Source of the DNA: Neospora caninum Liverpool
Taxonomy: Eukaryota; Apicomplexa; Conoidasida; Eucoccidiorida; Sarcocystidae
Length of the DNA stretch: 64,000 bases
Assembly (NCBI RefSeq): GCF_000208865.1
Contig: NC_018390.1
Span: 2,466,790-2,530,789, forward strand
Direction: 5' to 3'
The notes beneath the pieces are model-generated. The model was given only the letters and a program-made list of their open reading frames with translations, had not been told where the DNA came from and did not search any database. The stretch's first letter is position 1, and every line of letters starts with the position of its first letter. The position numbers and the translations under genes are program-made. Shown one piece after another: positions 45,401-56,776 of the stretch.

Positions 45401-48400
45401 ACGCGCGTTGTTCCCCTGAGACAAAGTCGATGCCTCCTTTATCTTTCCCACTCCACACAGGCCAATGGTTTTGTGTCTTCCCTTGTTTCTGCCGCAGGCC
45501 ATCCGCTTCTCTGCCACTCGTCCAGTCTTTGAAACCTCTTTGTCCGCGACCGGGTTGCAGCCGGGAACCGCAAACTCGCGCTCACCCTTCCGTTCGGAGA
45601 GTCCCCCCTCTGGCGAGTCCGGCCCTTCGACCGCGAGGGAGACCGCCGCGGATGCAGTCGCCGCTGCGGCGCGCGTGCCGGCGGCTCTTTACTCTGAGAC
45701 ATTGAACGCGGTGGGTTCAGCGATCGAGGAATCGTACCGTGGAGAGAGCGAGGAGGACGTGCATGCAGACGCGTCCCTCTGCCTGCAGCCCACCATCGCA
45801 AAGAGGCAGGAGACTACTCTCGACAGCCTCCGGCCTTCTTCTTTGATGTCGTCTTGCCTTTGGCTTCGCCCGCGCCTCGCCTCCTTTTTCGCCTTCCTCC
45901 TGCTCCCGAGAGAGACGGCGCTCCTGCGACAGGCTGCACTCGGAGCGGACGGGCGAGGACTTCGAATGCTTCTCGCTGTGTCAGGTTCGCCTTTATAGAC
46001 ACCCGTCAAGGGACACACGGTTCGTGTCCCCTTCCAAGAACGAGAACGCACAATCAACTTCTACAAACACAATCGTGTCTACTATATATATATATATATA
46101 TATATGGATATACCTACATGTGCATAGTGCATATGGATTTATATTCATGTCGGATCCACACAGAGTAGAGGAAGACGCGTAGACCAATGGCGAATCATGC
46201 GGGCTACGTTCCTCTGTGTATTCTCAAATTGTCCTGCTGCGTTTTTGCTGCGTTTTGAGGCTCGGAGAAGGAGACGCGAGCTCAGCAAAGGGGAGATCCG
46301 TTGGTAGCGGTTGTGTTCGTCGGTTTCCTTTGAGCGTGCTTGGTTTCCTTCCCCTGCCGTGTCACCAAACCGCACGCGGACGCTCTCGCCCTGGCAAGGC
46401 GCTGCGCAGGAAACGCGTTATGTTTCGTTCAAACCGAGATCTGACAAGAGAATGAATGCACCGAAGGAGGTTGTCCTCTCGGGATGCGAAGCCGAATCCG
46501 CGGCGAAAGCAACCACTTGCCCGGACCAGCTGAGCACGGGAACAGACAGAAAGCAATCGTTTCGACTCTGTCCGCTTCAGGCAAACGCGCGGAGCGATCG
46601 CACGCAGGGCCGGCTTCTCTGAGCACCCAGAATGAAGAAAGCTCAGGAGTGGATGCCGCCACGCGCGAGGATTTTCAGGATTTTCTTCTGTTTCAGGTAG
46701 GTGTCTGGATTTTGAAGAGGTTGTGCTGTCCATATTACCTCTATATCTGCTCGCAGCCACGTCTGGACTTTCCTTTCAGCCTTCGGCGTTCGCTCTGTTT
46801 ACAAAACAGGGAGACTGGCTGTGGAGAAGTGACCGTTCCTCGCTGCCTTTCGTTCGTGCGCGATACTCTCGCGCAATCGTCTGCTCAGATCCTCTCTCTC
46901 CTCGCATGGTTTTTCTTTGAAATGCGTGCAGTCCAGGGCGCCTCAAACCATCTCGTGTGAAGGCCAACCGCCCATTCGGCGGTGTTCGTGTTTCTCCCTT
47001 GGATCTCGTACTCTCCCTCTCTCATCCATCTCCAGCTGTGTCTTATTTAGTTCTAGCTCTCTCTCTTCTTCTGTATTTCCAACTGTCCCTCGCCTATCTC
47101 CATCTGTCCTGCATCTCGTTTTCTCGACGTGACTGTCTCCACTTCTTTTCGTGGTGCTTGTTGCTGAGAGTTGCGCATCTTTCTGGAACTGCTTCTCCTG
47201 GGCTGCCGGACGTCTGTGTCCTCGCCTTTTTTCTGCCGACTGCAGGAGGAGTCGATTGCCGAGCTGCGCCGCGAGAACGCACGACTCGCCGCTCGCACCG
47301 CGAAGCTTCAAGATGCGCTGGATCCCAGAAGAGAGGCTCTCGTCTCCCAGCTCCAGAGAGAAACTCGCCTCCTGCGCTTGGAGGTACTCGCGAGAAAAAA
47401 CGAAAGCGTGCATGCCGTGAGATCGCGCAGATGGGAGGACGACACGGCAGTCCCTACAGACGCGTGGTTCGCTAGTCCTTTTCCCAAGACCTAACGAACC
47501 TATGGACACCTGTATATATGCACATGTATCGGTGTATGTCATATACGCCCAGCTGTGGATGTCTATACATGTGCTTTTGTGTGGGTGAGTGCATGGATAC
47601 GTATCTGTTTTGAGATATATGGATGCAGGGCACAGTTTCCGTCGGCCGCTGGTTCATCAGTTGATCTTGTCGGCCATCTGCCATGCGTGGCGACGGGGCG
47701 TGTTGGGATGCAAGCGGTCCGGGCAGAGAGTTTGAAAGAAGGGTTCGCCTTTTTAATGAATGTCTCGATGTGAAAAGGCATCATTCGCTTGTTTTCTTCT
47801 GCCGGACTTGCGATAACATCTCTTCTCTTTGCTGCTGTACCTGGAACATTTCCCTGTTTCCCTCTGACGCTCGGCGTGGTGTTCTGCGATGTTCGATCCT
47901 CTGATCCGGTGTGTCTATTCCCCTTCCCTTCTGTCTCCTCTCTCGACTTTCTCTGCCTTCTGATATTGTCTCTCTTTCCTCTCTCTTTTCCCGCTGCATC
48001 TTTCGTTTGCTCTCTGTAGCTCTCCTCGTTTTCTCCCTGCGTTTCTGTCTCCCCTTCTTTCTTTTCTTTCGGTCCTCTCTCCATTTCTCTGAATCGTTTT
48101 CTTCCTTCGTTTCTGTCTCCCCTTCTTTCTTTTCTCTCCGTTCTCTCTCCAGTTCTCTGAATCGTTTTCTTCTTTTGCCGCTCTTGTGCGGCCTCCTGTT
48201 CACGCGCTTCGGAAAGTGTTTCGCATGTTTGCATCCTCGATTCTGTCTCCTCAGATGGAGAGGCTCCTCGAACAAAGGAGCGTGTTGGAGCAGCGTCTTG
48301 CAGGCGAGAGGCGCCTTGCTGCTGCGCAGCTGGAAGACCAGCAGAGGCAGTTGGAGGCTGTCGTCGTCGCTTTTTCTCAACTCGAAGAGGAACTGCAGGT

Positions 48401-51400
48401 ACGGCCTTGCTAGCAGTTTCTTCTCCCCTTCTACAGGTTCGGCGCTATCGTCCGCGTGTGCCAAGCAAACTACGGGTTTCTCACCTCGACTTGCCCCCGC
48501 TGTTTGAAGCATTGCATGCGTCGTCTTGCCGCCTGATTGCCCGTCTTCCTTCGAGGAAGGAGTGCCTCAGTGTTGTGCCTTCTTCGTGGTTCTGGGGATT
48601 TTTTGTTCGAGACGGAAGAAGGCAAGGAAGGTATGAGGCTGGAAAGTATTCTTAGGGAAACAAATTACTCTTGCGGAGGGCGTTTTTCAGGGATCTTGCC
48701 CGAACAACTGGTCAGCATTTTTAGGCGCGTCTGCTCGTGCGTTCGGGGTTTCTCGCACCGCGAATTCTCGATTGGCCGAGATACAACACTGGTCTCTCTG
48801 CGCCTTTTGCAGGCTCGGGACGAAGAGCTGCGGGCCCTCAGAGTCGAGCTCGAGGCCGAGAAGACAGCCCGAGGATGGGCAGAAGGCGGGCGCATGCATA
48901 AAGTAGGCTCGATGCGTGTAAGAGTGACGACAAATTCAACCCGTTCAGGATGCAGAAGGAATATCTGCATGCAGAAGCAGTGGCCGCAGCCATGGGGGCA
49001 TTGTTCGCAGCTCACGGTCAAAACAGACTGGGGTCCTGAGTATCCCGATGCTTGCACTTTTTCATGTGCATGCAGACGTATCCTGTAGCACTTCACACAG
49101 GCATAAATCTATTCATGCCACTCAAACATACATATCCTTTCGTATTTATGGATATCTGTATACATATTTACGGGTATGCGTTTTAATATATATATATATA
49201 TATATATAGGTAGGAAGGACAGAAGGAGTAGGGGATGCAAGAGGGAACAGATGCGAGCAAACAGAGATAAAAATGGGTGTGAATCGTGCGATGTGTTTGC
49301 TTTTGTTTTCCCTTGCCTCAGGCAGGGCGCGACGAAGCTTCGACTGATGAGGAGACAGTTGAGGAGAGACTGAAAACCGCGGCTGCACTCGCCGCTTCTC
49401 GCGAGGAAGAACTGCGTAGCCTGCAGGAGAAGCACACGGTCAGTAGCGTGGAAGGCTAGACGGCGGAAGAAAACAAAATGGAGACTTGGAGCAACACGTG
49501 TCGAGAGCGAAAGAACCGCCGAAGGCACCGGGTCACTGGAAGGCGCCCGGGAGCTACGACGAAGTGAAGAAGGGAAACCCGTTGTTCTCTGGCAGCTGGA
49601 AAGTGTATAGTATTTGCGCACTGGGGAAGGCGAAAGGTCGGTCGCGTGTTGGGGTCGGGAGGCTGGCAGGAAAGAGACGGCAAAACAACACGTGAAAAAA
49701 CAAAGGGACCGGCTGAACGCGAGGAAAGAGAATCCGTGTTTTTTGCCTGTTTTGTTTCTGCGGTCCTTTTTGACTGACATCGCTTTTTGGCAAGGAAGAG
49801 AGGATTCGGGGCTAGGCAGATCCACCGGGTAGAAGGTTTCAAGACTTTGAAATCGCGTCAAAGTCCGCGGTTGGCGGCAGGAGCAGGATGGGAGCTGGAA
49901 GAGTGGGGTTGTCGCCCACAGGTGGCGCCTCCACAAGCGTCATTATTTTTCGCTGTTTTCGTTGTTCCCCAACGCTGTTTCGCTGTCGTTTGCACAGGAG
50001 TTACTCGCACTGCTCGACCTCCTCGTCCACCGGGTTCCGGAGTGTCTCCAGTTCGTCTGCAGTCTGAACGACTTACCGTGTCGATACACCCGGGATTTCC
50101 AAGCGCTCGCCGAGACGCAGGCACGGCCGCTGCCTTCTGCTCGCGCGCTGCCGCGCCAAACGGAAACAGCGTCTTCAAGGTCTGCGGCGATTTGCCGCTC
50201 GGACCCGGGCGGGGCGCCCGCTGAACTGGAAATCGCCGCCGGTACCAGCGACCCTGCGAGAGAGAGAGAGAGCGGAGAAAGACATCAAGAGCGGGGTCGT
50301 TCTTCGGCTCTGGATCCCCGAGGCGTCCTTCCGTCGCCCTTTGCATCTTCGTTCCACGCAGTGGGGTTCTTTCCCTCGTCGGAGCTCACTGCAAGGCCGC
50401 GTGACGGGAGTCTCATGTGGGAGAGACACGCGCCGGTGTCGTCTTCCTCGTCTTCTTCTGGTCGGTGCGAAGAAGATTCGGGTTCCGACGAGCCGAGCTC
50501 CGGAGGAGGAAGCGTGAGGCAGGGACGCAGAGAAGAGGAAAGAAGAGAGGACGTCGACACTTCTTTTTCGCGTCTGTCGTGCCAGTCAGGCGCGACGTCT
50601 CCCTCGTTTCCGCCTTCAGCGCACCGCGGCGCGTTCTCCGAGGCGTCGCCTCAAGACGAGACGACTCGCGACAGCCCCACGCAGATTCCCAGCGCGTCGC
50701 TGTCCTCTTCGTCTCCCTCTTCGCCCTCTTCCTCTGCTTTTCCGAACTCGACGTTCACGGCCTCCCCCGTCTCTGCGCTTCCTGGAAACGTGCACGCGCA
50801 CGAAGACGGAAGCTTGGCGCTTGTAAGCCAGGTCGTCGCCAAGCCGGGGGATCTCGGACAGGGTGCGGGGTCACGAGCAGAAACCTCTCCCGTCGCCGCC
50901 TTTCCGCCGCTGAGAGGCGCCGGCTTGGGGCTACACTTCCGCAGCGGAGAAGACGGCGAGAGGCCGGGAGACCAGGCTTTGCTGTCTCTCGGTGCGGCGA
51001 CGGCCGGGGCCGCGAGGCGCGAAGAGGAACCGGAGGCGAGAGGAGAAGCAGGCGTCCAGTCCATAAGGGAAGAGGAGTTCGAGCGCCGGCTCCAGGATGG
51101 AGATAAGTCACCTGGGAGAGAGGAAGTGCAGCCTGGCTGCGATTCAGGCGGCAGGGAAGGTGTTTCGCAGATCAACGGAGACAGCTATGGCCAAGTGTCC
51201 GGTGGGAAGGAGAGTCGCCTCGCTCGCATAGAAGAAGAGAGAAGACCGAATGAGATGGAAGAAGGGGAGGAACGAGTCCAGGGAGGGCGCGGGCTTTCGG
51301 GGATGATGGCGAGGAGAAGCGACCAGCCGGAAACAAAACTAGGGCTTCGCGGCAGGCTCACGCGATTCCTCTGGTCAGGCGTGACGGGAGACGGGGACGC

Positions 51401-52373
51401 CGTGCAACTCAGCAACGCGCAAACACTCCCTGGAACGGACACTGACCCGACGCTTGGGGTCCGAGCCAGCGGAGATACAGAGACAGGCTTCCAGTCGCTG
51501 GGCTCTGGAGACGTAGAGGCACACCCGCGAGTCCAGGCAGATGGGGACAGTCGAGAGAGAGAGAGAGGGACCATCAGTGCACCGGATGGCGGGTTCGCCT
51601 TCCACGTAGATGCTGTAGAATCTGGAGAAAGGGGATTCGAGAGGGAGGAAGAAAAAGGATTTGAGACCGCACGATTGGGCGCGTCTTCGGACGGAGAGTT
51701 CCGACACGGCCAAGGTCAGGGATCCGGCCAGGAGACAGCTGCCCGCATGCAGGATCTCTATCCAGGCGGATATGTGGATAGTGCCGGTCGACACAGAACC
51801 ACACAGGCAGGAGCTTCAGGAAACAGCCAAGACAATGTGAACGGGGATTCCGACTCCACGAACGCAGCCCGCTTTGGAGAGCCAGGGACGCCCGCTGCGT
51901 GTGGCGCGGACGTTGAGCCGGCGGGCGCGTGTCACGGGGCGGATCAAAACAGATCGGTTGTGGCCGAGAGGTCTGCACAGGACCAAGGCGGCGTTGTTTC
52001 TGTGCCGAGGAAAGAAGAGAGGAGCCAGGGAGAAGAGAGAGGTTCGGAAGCCGCGGCGCCTGTCTCTCTTGATGCCGGAGTGCGAGACGGCTCGTCTCCT
52101 GAGCTGTCTCTAGGCTCGGCCAACGGCGGAGGGCAGTGCGTTGAGGCAGAAGTGAGAGAAAAGGGAGAAGGCGCATCGGAAGCCGGCGGTGGAGAGACGC
52201 ATGGCGAAGAGCAAGGAATGATCCGTTACGAAGACTATTGCGCGATGGTTCAAAGCGTCGACGAGAGCCAGTTGACGGCGCAGCAGCTAGAAGAGTGGCG
52301 GAACTACCGGGCTCAGTGTGAGGCCTTCTTCGCGTATCAGCAGCAGCATGCGCAGTGGCCGCACCAAGCATAG
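39292..52373 (+). CDS. p115/Uso1-like vesicle tethering protein, very large
   Basis: p115/Uso1 is a Golgi tether with an armadillo head and coiled-coil tail. Ten in-frame exons: 39292-40971, 41577-42755, 43084-44883, 45498-45984, 46581-46696, 47246-47383, 48255-48398, 48813-48902, 49322-49438, 49998-52373; about 2708 residues. Head-like blocks appear in family order: SLIVSLLLLPEVYIQHDTLL, CIARLTGALQ, REEALEVLSMVTRR spliced to GAIEALLSLLSSEL, then RVRSILRCIYSLTSCGPACK with YMREANLVRPLVQLF, paralleling p115's armadillo repeats. Large Ser/Gly/Glu insertions separate them. Residues about 1755-1917 (exons 6-9) are heptad-rich coiled coil (SIAELRRENARLAARTAKL, MERLLEQRSVLEQRL). The 791-residue last exon is mostly disordered and ends with a Glu/Gln/aromatic stretch (EDYCAMVQSVDESQLTAQQL). 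p115 is under 1000 residues, so this is nearly three times the usual size. The family call rests on order and pattern, not on one diagnostic motif; another armadillo/coiled-coil golgin is the alternative. Confidence 0.66.
41512..41539. repeat. (GT)n microsatellite in p115-like intron 1
   Basis: A TG dinucleotide run with one A interruption, ending about 35 bases before the acceptor of exon 2. It occupies the place where a polypyrimidine tract would normally lie on the other side of the branch point, so length changes could affect splicing. Confidence 0.85.
42842..42901. repeat. TA-rich microsatellite in p115-like intron 2
   Basis: Interrupted TATA/AAATATA repeats followed by an uninterrupted (AT) run of about 24 bases at 42878-42901, in intron 2. 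It is likely polymorphic between strains. Confidence 0.9.
46083..46105. repeat. (TA)n microsatellite in p115-like intron 4
   Basis: An uninterrupted TA run of about 23 bases in intron 4, a potential length marker. Confidence 0.9.
49186..49208. repeat. (TA)n microsatellite in p115-like intron 8
   Basis: An uninterrupted TA run of about 23 bases in intron 8, about 115 bases before the acceptor of exon 9. Confidence 0.9.
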
Positions 52374-52880
52374 GGGGGACATTCACGAGGGCCAGAAGTC
52401 GAGCAGGAGAGCAGCGAATTGTCCGGGAAAGTCAGAAAGGCAGAAGGGCGAGAAAGCGGGGAGAACGACGCCCGCGGGAAGGTGGGGAGCGTGGAACGGC
52501 AGGCGGAAGCAACACGCCTTCTACTAGAAGGGAGAGACGGCGAGGGAGGCGGACAGGAAAGATAGAGGAGCGGCAGAGGAGGGCCGGGACGCAGAAGAAG
52601 CAATCTGAGCACATGACGAGGCGAACCCAGAGAGCCGGCGGAGACGAGCGAGAGAATGTCAAGACTCAGCGAGGGAAACGCCGGGAGGTGTTCCGAGTTC
52701 GCTATCACTGTGCTGCAACGCATCAGAGCCTGGGTAGTCCGATGCCGATAAACAGGAGGTGCGGATTACGAAAATGAAGCAAACGCCGACAGAAAGCGTT
52801 CTTGAGGCTGCGGAAGACGCATTTGAAGTTTCCTGCTGATAACCGCTGTCCCCTCGAACTTTTTTCTGTTCCGTCCTGCG

Positions 52881-52980
52881 NNNNNNNNNNNNNNNNNNNN
52901 NNNNNNNNNNNNNNNNNNNNNNNNNNNNNNNNNNNNNNNNNNNNNNNNNNNNNNNNNNNNNNNNNNNNNNNNNNNNNNNN
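52881..52980. other. Assembly gap (100 N)
   Basis: Exactly 100 N between clean flanks, a placeholder for a gap of unknown size about 500 bases after the p115-like stop codon. Confidence 0.98.
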
Positions 52981-54241
52981 AACAGAAGTAACGAAATCGA
53001 GCGACACTGCTTGCTGTCCTCGGAGAAACAGATTCGAGACTCTCCACAAGGCATGAGCACCGTTGGGCTCACTAGACCGCATGCAAAAAGCAATGGCGAT
53101 TCCGCCTCTCACGGGTTCCTCACTTTCTTGGATGCGTCATCCTCTCTCTTTGGCTTCCGCCTTTGTGCTTCTCGGCGGACATGTGATAGCTAACGAGGAC
53201 GGATGGGCAGGGCGAAACACCCGCGATAAAGGGATGGCAACGACAGACAGAATGTTACACAATCAGAGGAACACGAAGGCGGAAGGAGCAAGTCAGGATA
53301 CCTACGATGGAGACTGAGAACGTTACGAGGAAGACGAGGGATAACTCACGCAGATTTGAACCCCCTTGGTTTTTTTGGCGTTTTTACCAGAAGAGAAGCT
53401 GCTTTGCTTCGGCGTCCGCTCGTTGGTGCGTATGTGTGTAACCAGTGACTCCGTAGCCGTTCGTCTTCTAGCATTCAACCGCGAACTCCGTTTGCCTTGG
53501 CGTGGCTACTTCCGCTTTCGTGAAAGTGCGGCAGCAGTTGGGGCACGGCATAGGCAGTTGCAGCTGCGGGATTAGCCGTCTTGCGGAGCAACTGAAAGCC
53601 TGTTTTGAGTAGCTAGGTGCAAGATTCCGTAACGAGTTCCAGTGTTTCCTCAGCCTCGTTAGTTGTTGAAAGGGAAACGTATTTGGGAGTTCGGCATCTT
53701 TGACACATGTCATTTCCGCTCTCCCTCGGAATCGCTGTTTTGATGTTTCCGCCTTTTTTAGTTGTCCCGGTACCGCTTTCGCTGTTCTAACAGGATCGCA
53801 GACCGTCTTACTTGCCACAATCTCCGAGACTTCTCGATTGTTCTATCTCGGCAAGTTCCAGTCATTGATTGCTGGACAACCTTCGTCATCACAACCGAAA
53901 TCCCGCGTCTAATTACATGGACCTTGGGACTGTGCGTTCGATCTAGAATGGAGATCCCTTTCGTGGTGGGCTGTTTGGTACGTGAGATCCGGTGGGTAAC
54001 GAAAATGGATGATCTCCATAAACATATCAGCGAGACAGTGTTTGCCGGAAATCCGCGCATCTTGTGACTGCGCGAATGTGCCACGGCACGGTGTGCCTTA
54101 CTGTATTTTTGGATATCGTGTACCCTCCTCCCATGGAATCAACGAAAGTGCAACATTTCTGCACCGTATAGACCCGCTTGCTGCCCAGGAAGGCGCACGA
54201 TCTGAAGAGAGCGATCGCTGTGGAAAGCTCAGTGCGCCGTT

Positions 54242-54258
54242 GGGGGGGGGGGGGGGGG
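54242..54258. repeat. G17 homopolymer
   Basis: Seventeen G in a row followed by TGG. The exact length is uncertain for technical reasons. Confidence 0.88.
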
Positions 54259-55168
54259 TGGCGTCCTTTGACGCTCAAGTGAAAAACGATGGCCGCAGCC
54301 ATTTGGAAAGATAATTGGCTGTCAGAAGCTATTTAAAAACAACTGCAGTCGCCCAACGAGGAACAGAGACTGCATGCACCTGGCATCCTGGCAGTCTTCC
54401 GTTTGGCATAGATAGGTACATAGGGCGTGGCAGGCGAGGGACTCGAAGGCGCCTTCGCGCCTTTCGACTTCAGGACGCCTCTAGGCAGGCTATGCTCCTA
54501 ACTTTTTGCCGATAGAGGGACGTGCAAGACGGTTCGGGGCGGAAAAACGGCCCGAGGAGCTCCCAGGCTCCGCTCTGTGTCGAGACCAGCTAACTCCGGT
54601 CAGCTGACGTCTCTCGGACCTTGCCCACGGACAGGACACGCTCTGGGGCCTGTCTCGCTTAGCCTTGCCGTGTAAGTGCGACAGCAGGACACTCCCGTCC
54701 CGTTCACGGCATGGAATGTAGTTCTTTCCTTTCTGTTAAAGTAGCATCTATCCGACGCAATCGCATATGCAGCGAGGCTGACAGGAAACGTCGTCGTTTG
54801 CGTCGACGAAACAGGAAACTGGTTACTCCTAGCTGACGAGGGCAGGACGCTTTGGTGACTCGAACATACGTGGTTCTGGTTAACAGGGAAACGGTTTTCG
54901 GCGATAGTCGTGCACAGCCATATCTTTCGAAAGGGTCCGTTAACGCATTTGAAGTCCTGAATGATCCGCTGCCACTCCCTTTGTGTCGCGAAATTGTAGA
55001 GCAGTGCCCGTGCGCTCGTGTCGTCGACGAGTCACCTTTTCCGTCTCGCGCTGTCTCCGTGAGCTTGTGTCCTCCTCACGGCACACAGACCGTGTCTGTT
55101 TCCACCGTGCTGTAACCCTCAGCCTGCTGCCAACAACTTCCTTTTCACCGAAGCGGCAAGACGCAGCC

Positions 55169-56776
55169 ATGGCTTTTTCGCCTGCTTTCCGGGGCTTCCA
55201 GGCCAGCACGGCCACAGAAAGGGGCGAGCGGCGAAGCAACGCTCACTGCGCCACGTTGACTCCGCCGTTCTCAGCGCCTGTCGCTGCTCGAGGACGTGCA
55301 CATTTTTGCGCAGCGGCCCGCGTAGAGACATCGCACGGTACGGCTTTTCTCGCGGCTGACCAGCGCCGGGCGCTGACGAGAACGAAAGTTTCCTCAGCCA
55401 TTTTTTTGCTAGGTTCCGTTCTAATTCTAATTTGTGCCCTGTCCTTGCCTCGCGGCGCTCACGCTTCCGTCTCGGAGGGATACCTCCGAGGCAGCAACCG
55501 GGAAAAGAAAACGAGTCGGGCGCCGTCGCCAGAGGACCAGGTGTCCTCTTCCCAGCATCCGCGGGGCGCTCCTTTCGAGTCTTCGGTCTCCGAATCCTCG
55601 GATTCTTCTCAACTGTCCGCTCCATCTTTCCAGCTTTCGCCGGCGGTAGGCTCCTCTCAGCCTCCGCCGCCTCCGCACTTTAATGCGGCAGCGTCCTCGA
55701 CGTGGGCACCAGTTTCTACCGCCTCCCCAGATTTCCCCCCCCAAACTTCGTCGCCGTTCCTCCCCCCCTTACTCAAGGACGACTCCTCTGTCGCCGCTGC
55801 AGAGTCCCGTCAGGACCCTACTGACGCGACAGACAATCCAGCGGCGCCGTCCGCCGTCTCTGCAGCAGCTACCGGCGCCTCGAAGCGCGCGAGCTCCCCA
55901 GGACCCGTCGAAGTTTCGGCGAACGCCGTCGCTTCGCCGCTAGCGTCCCCTTCTCTTCCTGCCTCTCTTTCGTCTCCTTTTCCATCTCTCTCTGCGGCAG
56001 ACTTGGAGCTTCTGGAGGCGACTGCGTCGAATAAAGGGCGAACGCCGCCAGTTGCGACCTCGCGCAGGCCGTTTTATCCACCGCTCCTTCCCGGAGCCAG
56101 CCTCACGACGTTGGCGCTCGAGAAAGGCCTCGCACCTCCGAGCCAGGAGAGAAAGAGAGACGCGGCTCTCCCTGAGGACCACTACGTCCACGCAGGTCCT
56201 CTGCCGAAACTCCTGAGTCCCGAGGAGACGAGGCGCGCCGAGCGTCTGCTCAAGTTTCAGGAAGAGGAGAAGTCACGGAAGGCCCTCGACACGCTCCAAG
56301 CGCTTCTCGCGCAGCCCGTTCAGACGCAGTCGGTGCCGCTGCTTCCCTTGAAATCTTTGAATATCAAGGAGGATACAGCCGCCCCGGAACCGTGTGCGTG
56401 CGCGGACTGCGAAGAGGCGGGCAAAACCGCGAAAAGGAAAGACGGCGAACTCGGCCCGCCCTGCGAATGTGAGGACTGCCTACGGAGGGCGGAAGAGGAA
56501 AAGAGACGGAAAGAGGAAGAGAAAGAAGCCGAGGAGGCGAACGAGGAAGACGGGGCAGCCAAGGAGACAGTTGAGAAGGAAGAGGAGGCGGAGGAAGAGG
56601 TCGCGGCAACAGAGACCACTACATCTCCCCCTTCAACGGTTTCCAGCACAGAGGCAGAGCTGAACCTCAAAGCGGCAGAACTCAGGACGGCGAGGGCGAG
56701 ACTTGCTTGCTCCCTCGCTTCAGCCGTCTTCGGCATCTCCCTTGGTGCCGCATCCTTCTTCCTTCCCTTCTTTTAA
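55169..56776 (+). CDS. Predicted secreted/membrane protein with recessed signal anchor, paired CxCxxC motifs and C-terminal membrane span
   Basis: Unrecognised, 535 residues, one exon. The ATG (GCCATGG) is the first in the frame. A hydrophobic segment at residues 74-93 (SSAIFLLGSVLILICALSL) is followed by a cleavage-like GAHA-SVSE; recessed signal sequences of this kind are common in Toxoplasma dense-granule and rhoptry proteins. Residues 100-370 are Ser/Pro/Ala-rich and probably disordered. Near residues 375-400 lies a charged helical stretch (ETRRAERLLKFQEEEKSRKA). Two matching Cys clusters follow, PCACADC at C409-C414 and PCECEDC at C432-C437, each followed by a Lys/Glu-rich run. A Glu-rich region comes next, and the protein ends with a hydrophobic span (ACSLASAVFGISLGAASFFL). 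A dense-granule or vacuolar-membrane protein is the best guess, but no export motif or named family was found. Confidence 0.72.
   Translation: MAFSPAFRGFQASTATERGERRSNAHCATLTPPFSAPVAARGRAHFCAAARVETSHGTAFLAADQRRALTRTKVSSAIFLLGSVLILICALSLPRGAHASVSEGYLRGSNREKKTSRAPSPEDQVSSSQHPRGAPFESSVSESSDSSQLSAPSFQLSPAVGSSQPPPPPHFNAAASSTWAPVSTASPDFPPQTSSPFLPPLLKDDSSVAAAESRQDPTDATDNPAAPSAVSAAATGASKRASSPGPVEVSANAVASPLASPSLPASLSSPFPSLSAADLELLEATASNKGRTPPVATSRRPFYPPLLPGASLTTLALEKGLAPPSQERKRDAALPEDHYVHAGPLPKLLSPEETRRAERLLKFQEEEKSRKALDTLQALLAQPVQTQSVPLLPLKSLNIKEDTAAPEPCACADCEEAGKTAKRKDGELGPPCECEDCLRRAEEEKRRKEEEKEAEEANEEDGAAKETVEKEEEAEEEVAATETTTSPPSTVSSTEAELNLKAAELRTARARLACSLASAVFGISLGAASFFLPFF

Larger units (their letters stand above)
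52374..55168. other. Intergenic region with second assembly gap
   Basis: It holds the 3' flank of the p115-like gene and the promoter of the next gene. The first 350 bases are purine-rich on the plus strand. A 100-N gap is at 52881-52980 and a G17 tract at 54242-54258. The frames at 53758-54084 on both strands are open but mirror each other and show no motif, so I call no gene here. Confidence 0.5.

Noticed and set aside
53340..53375. GGGGGTTCAAATC on the minus strand, similar to a tRNA T-arm
   Set aside because: No matching acceptor stem, D-arm or anticodon arm can be folded around it.
53758..54084. Open frames of about 100 codons on both strands
   Set aside because: The two mirror each other and neither has a domain, good start context or splice partners.
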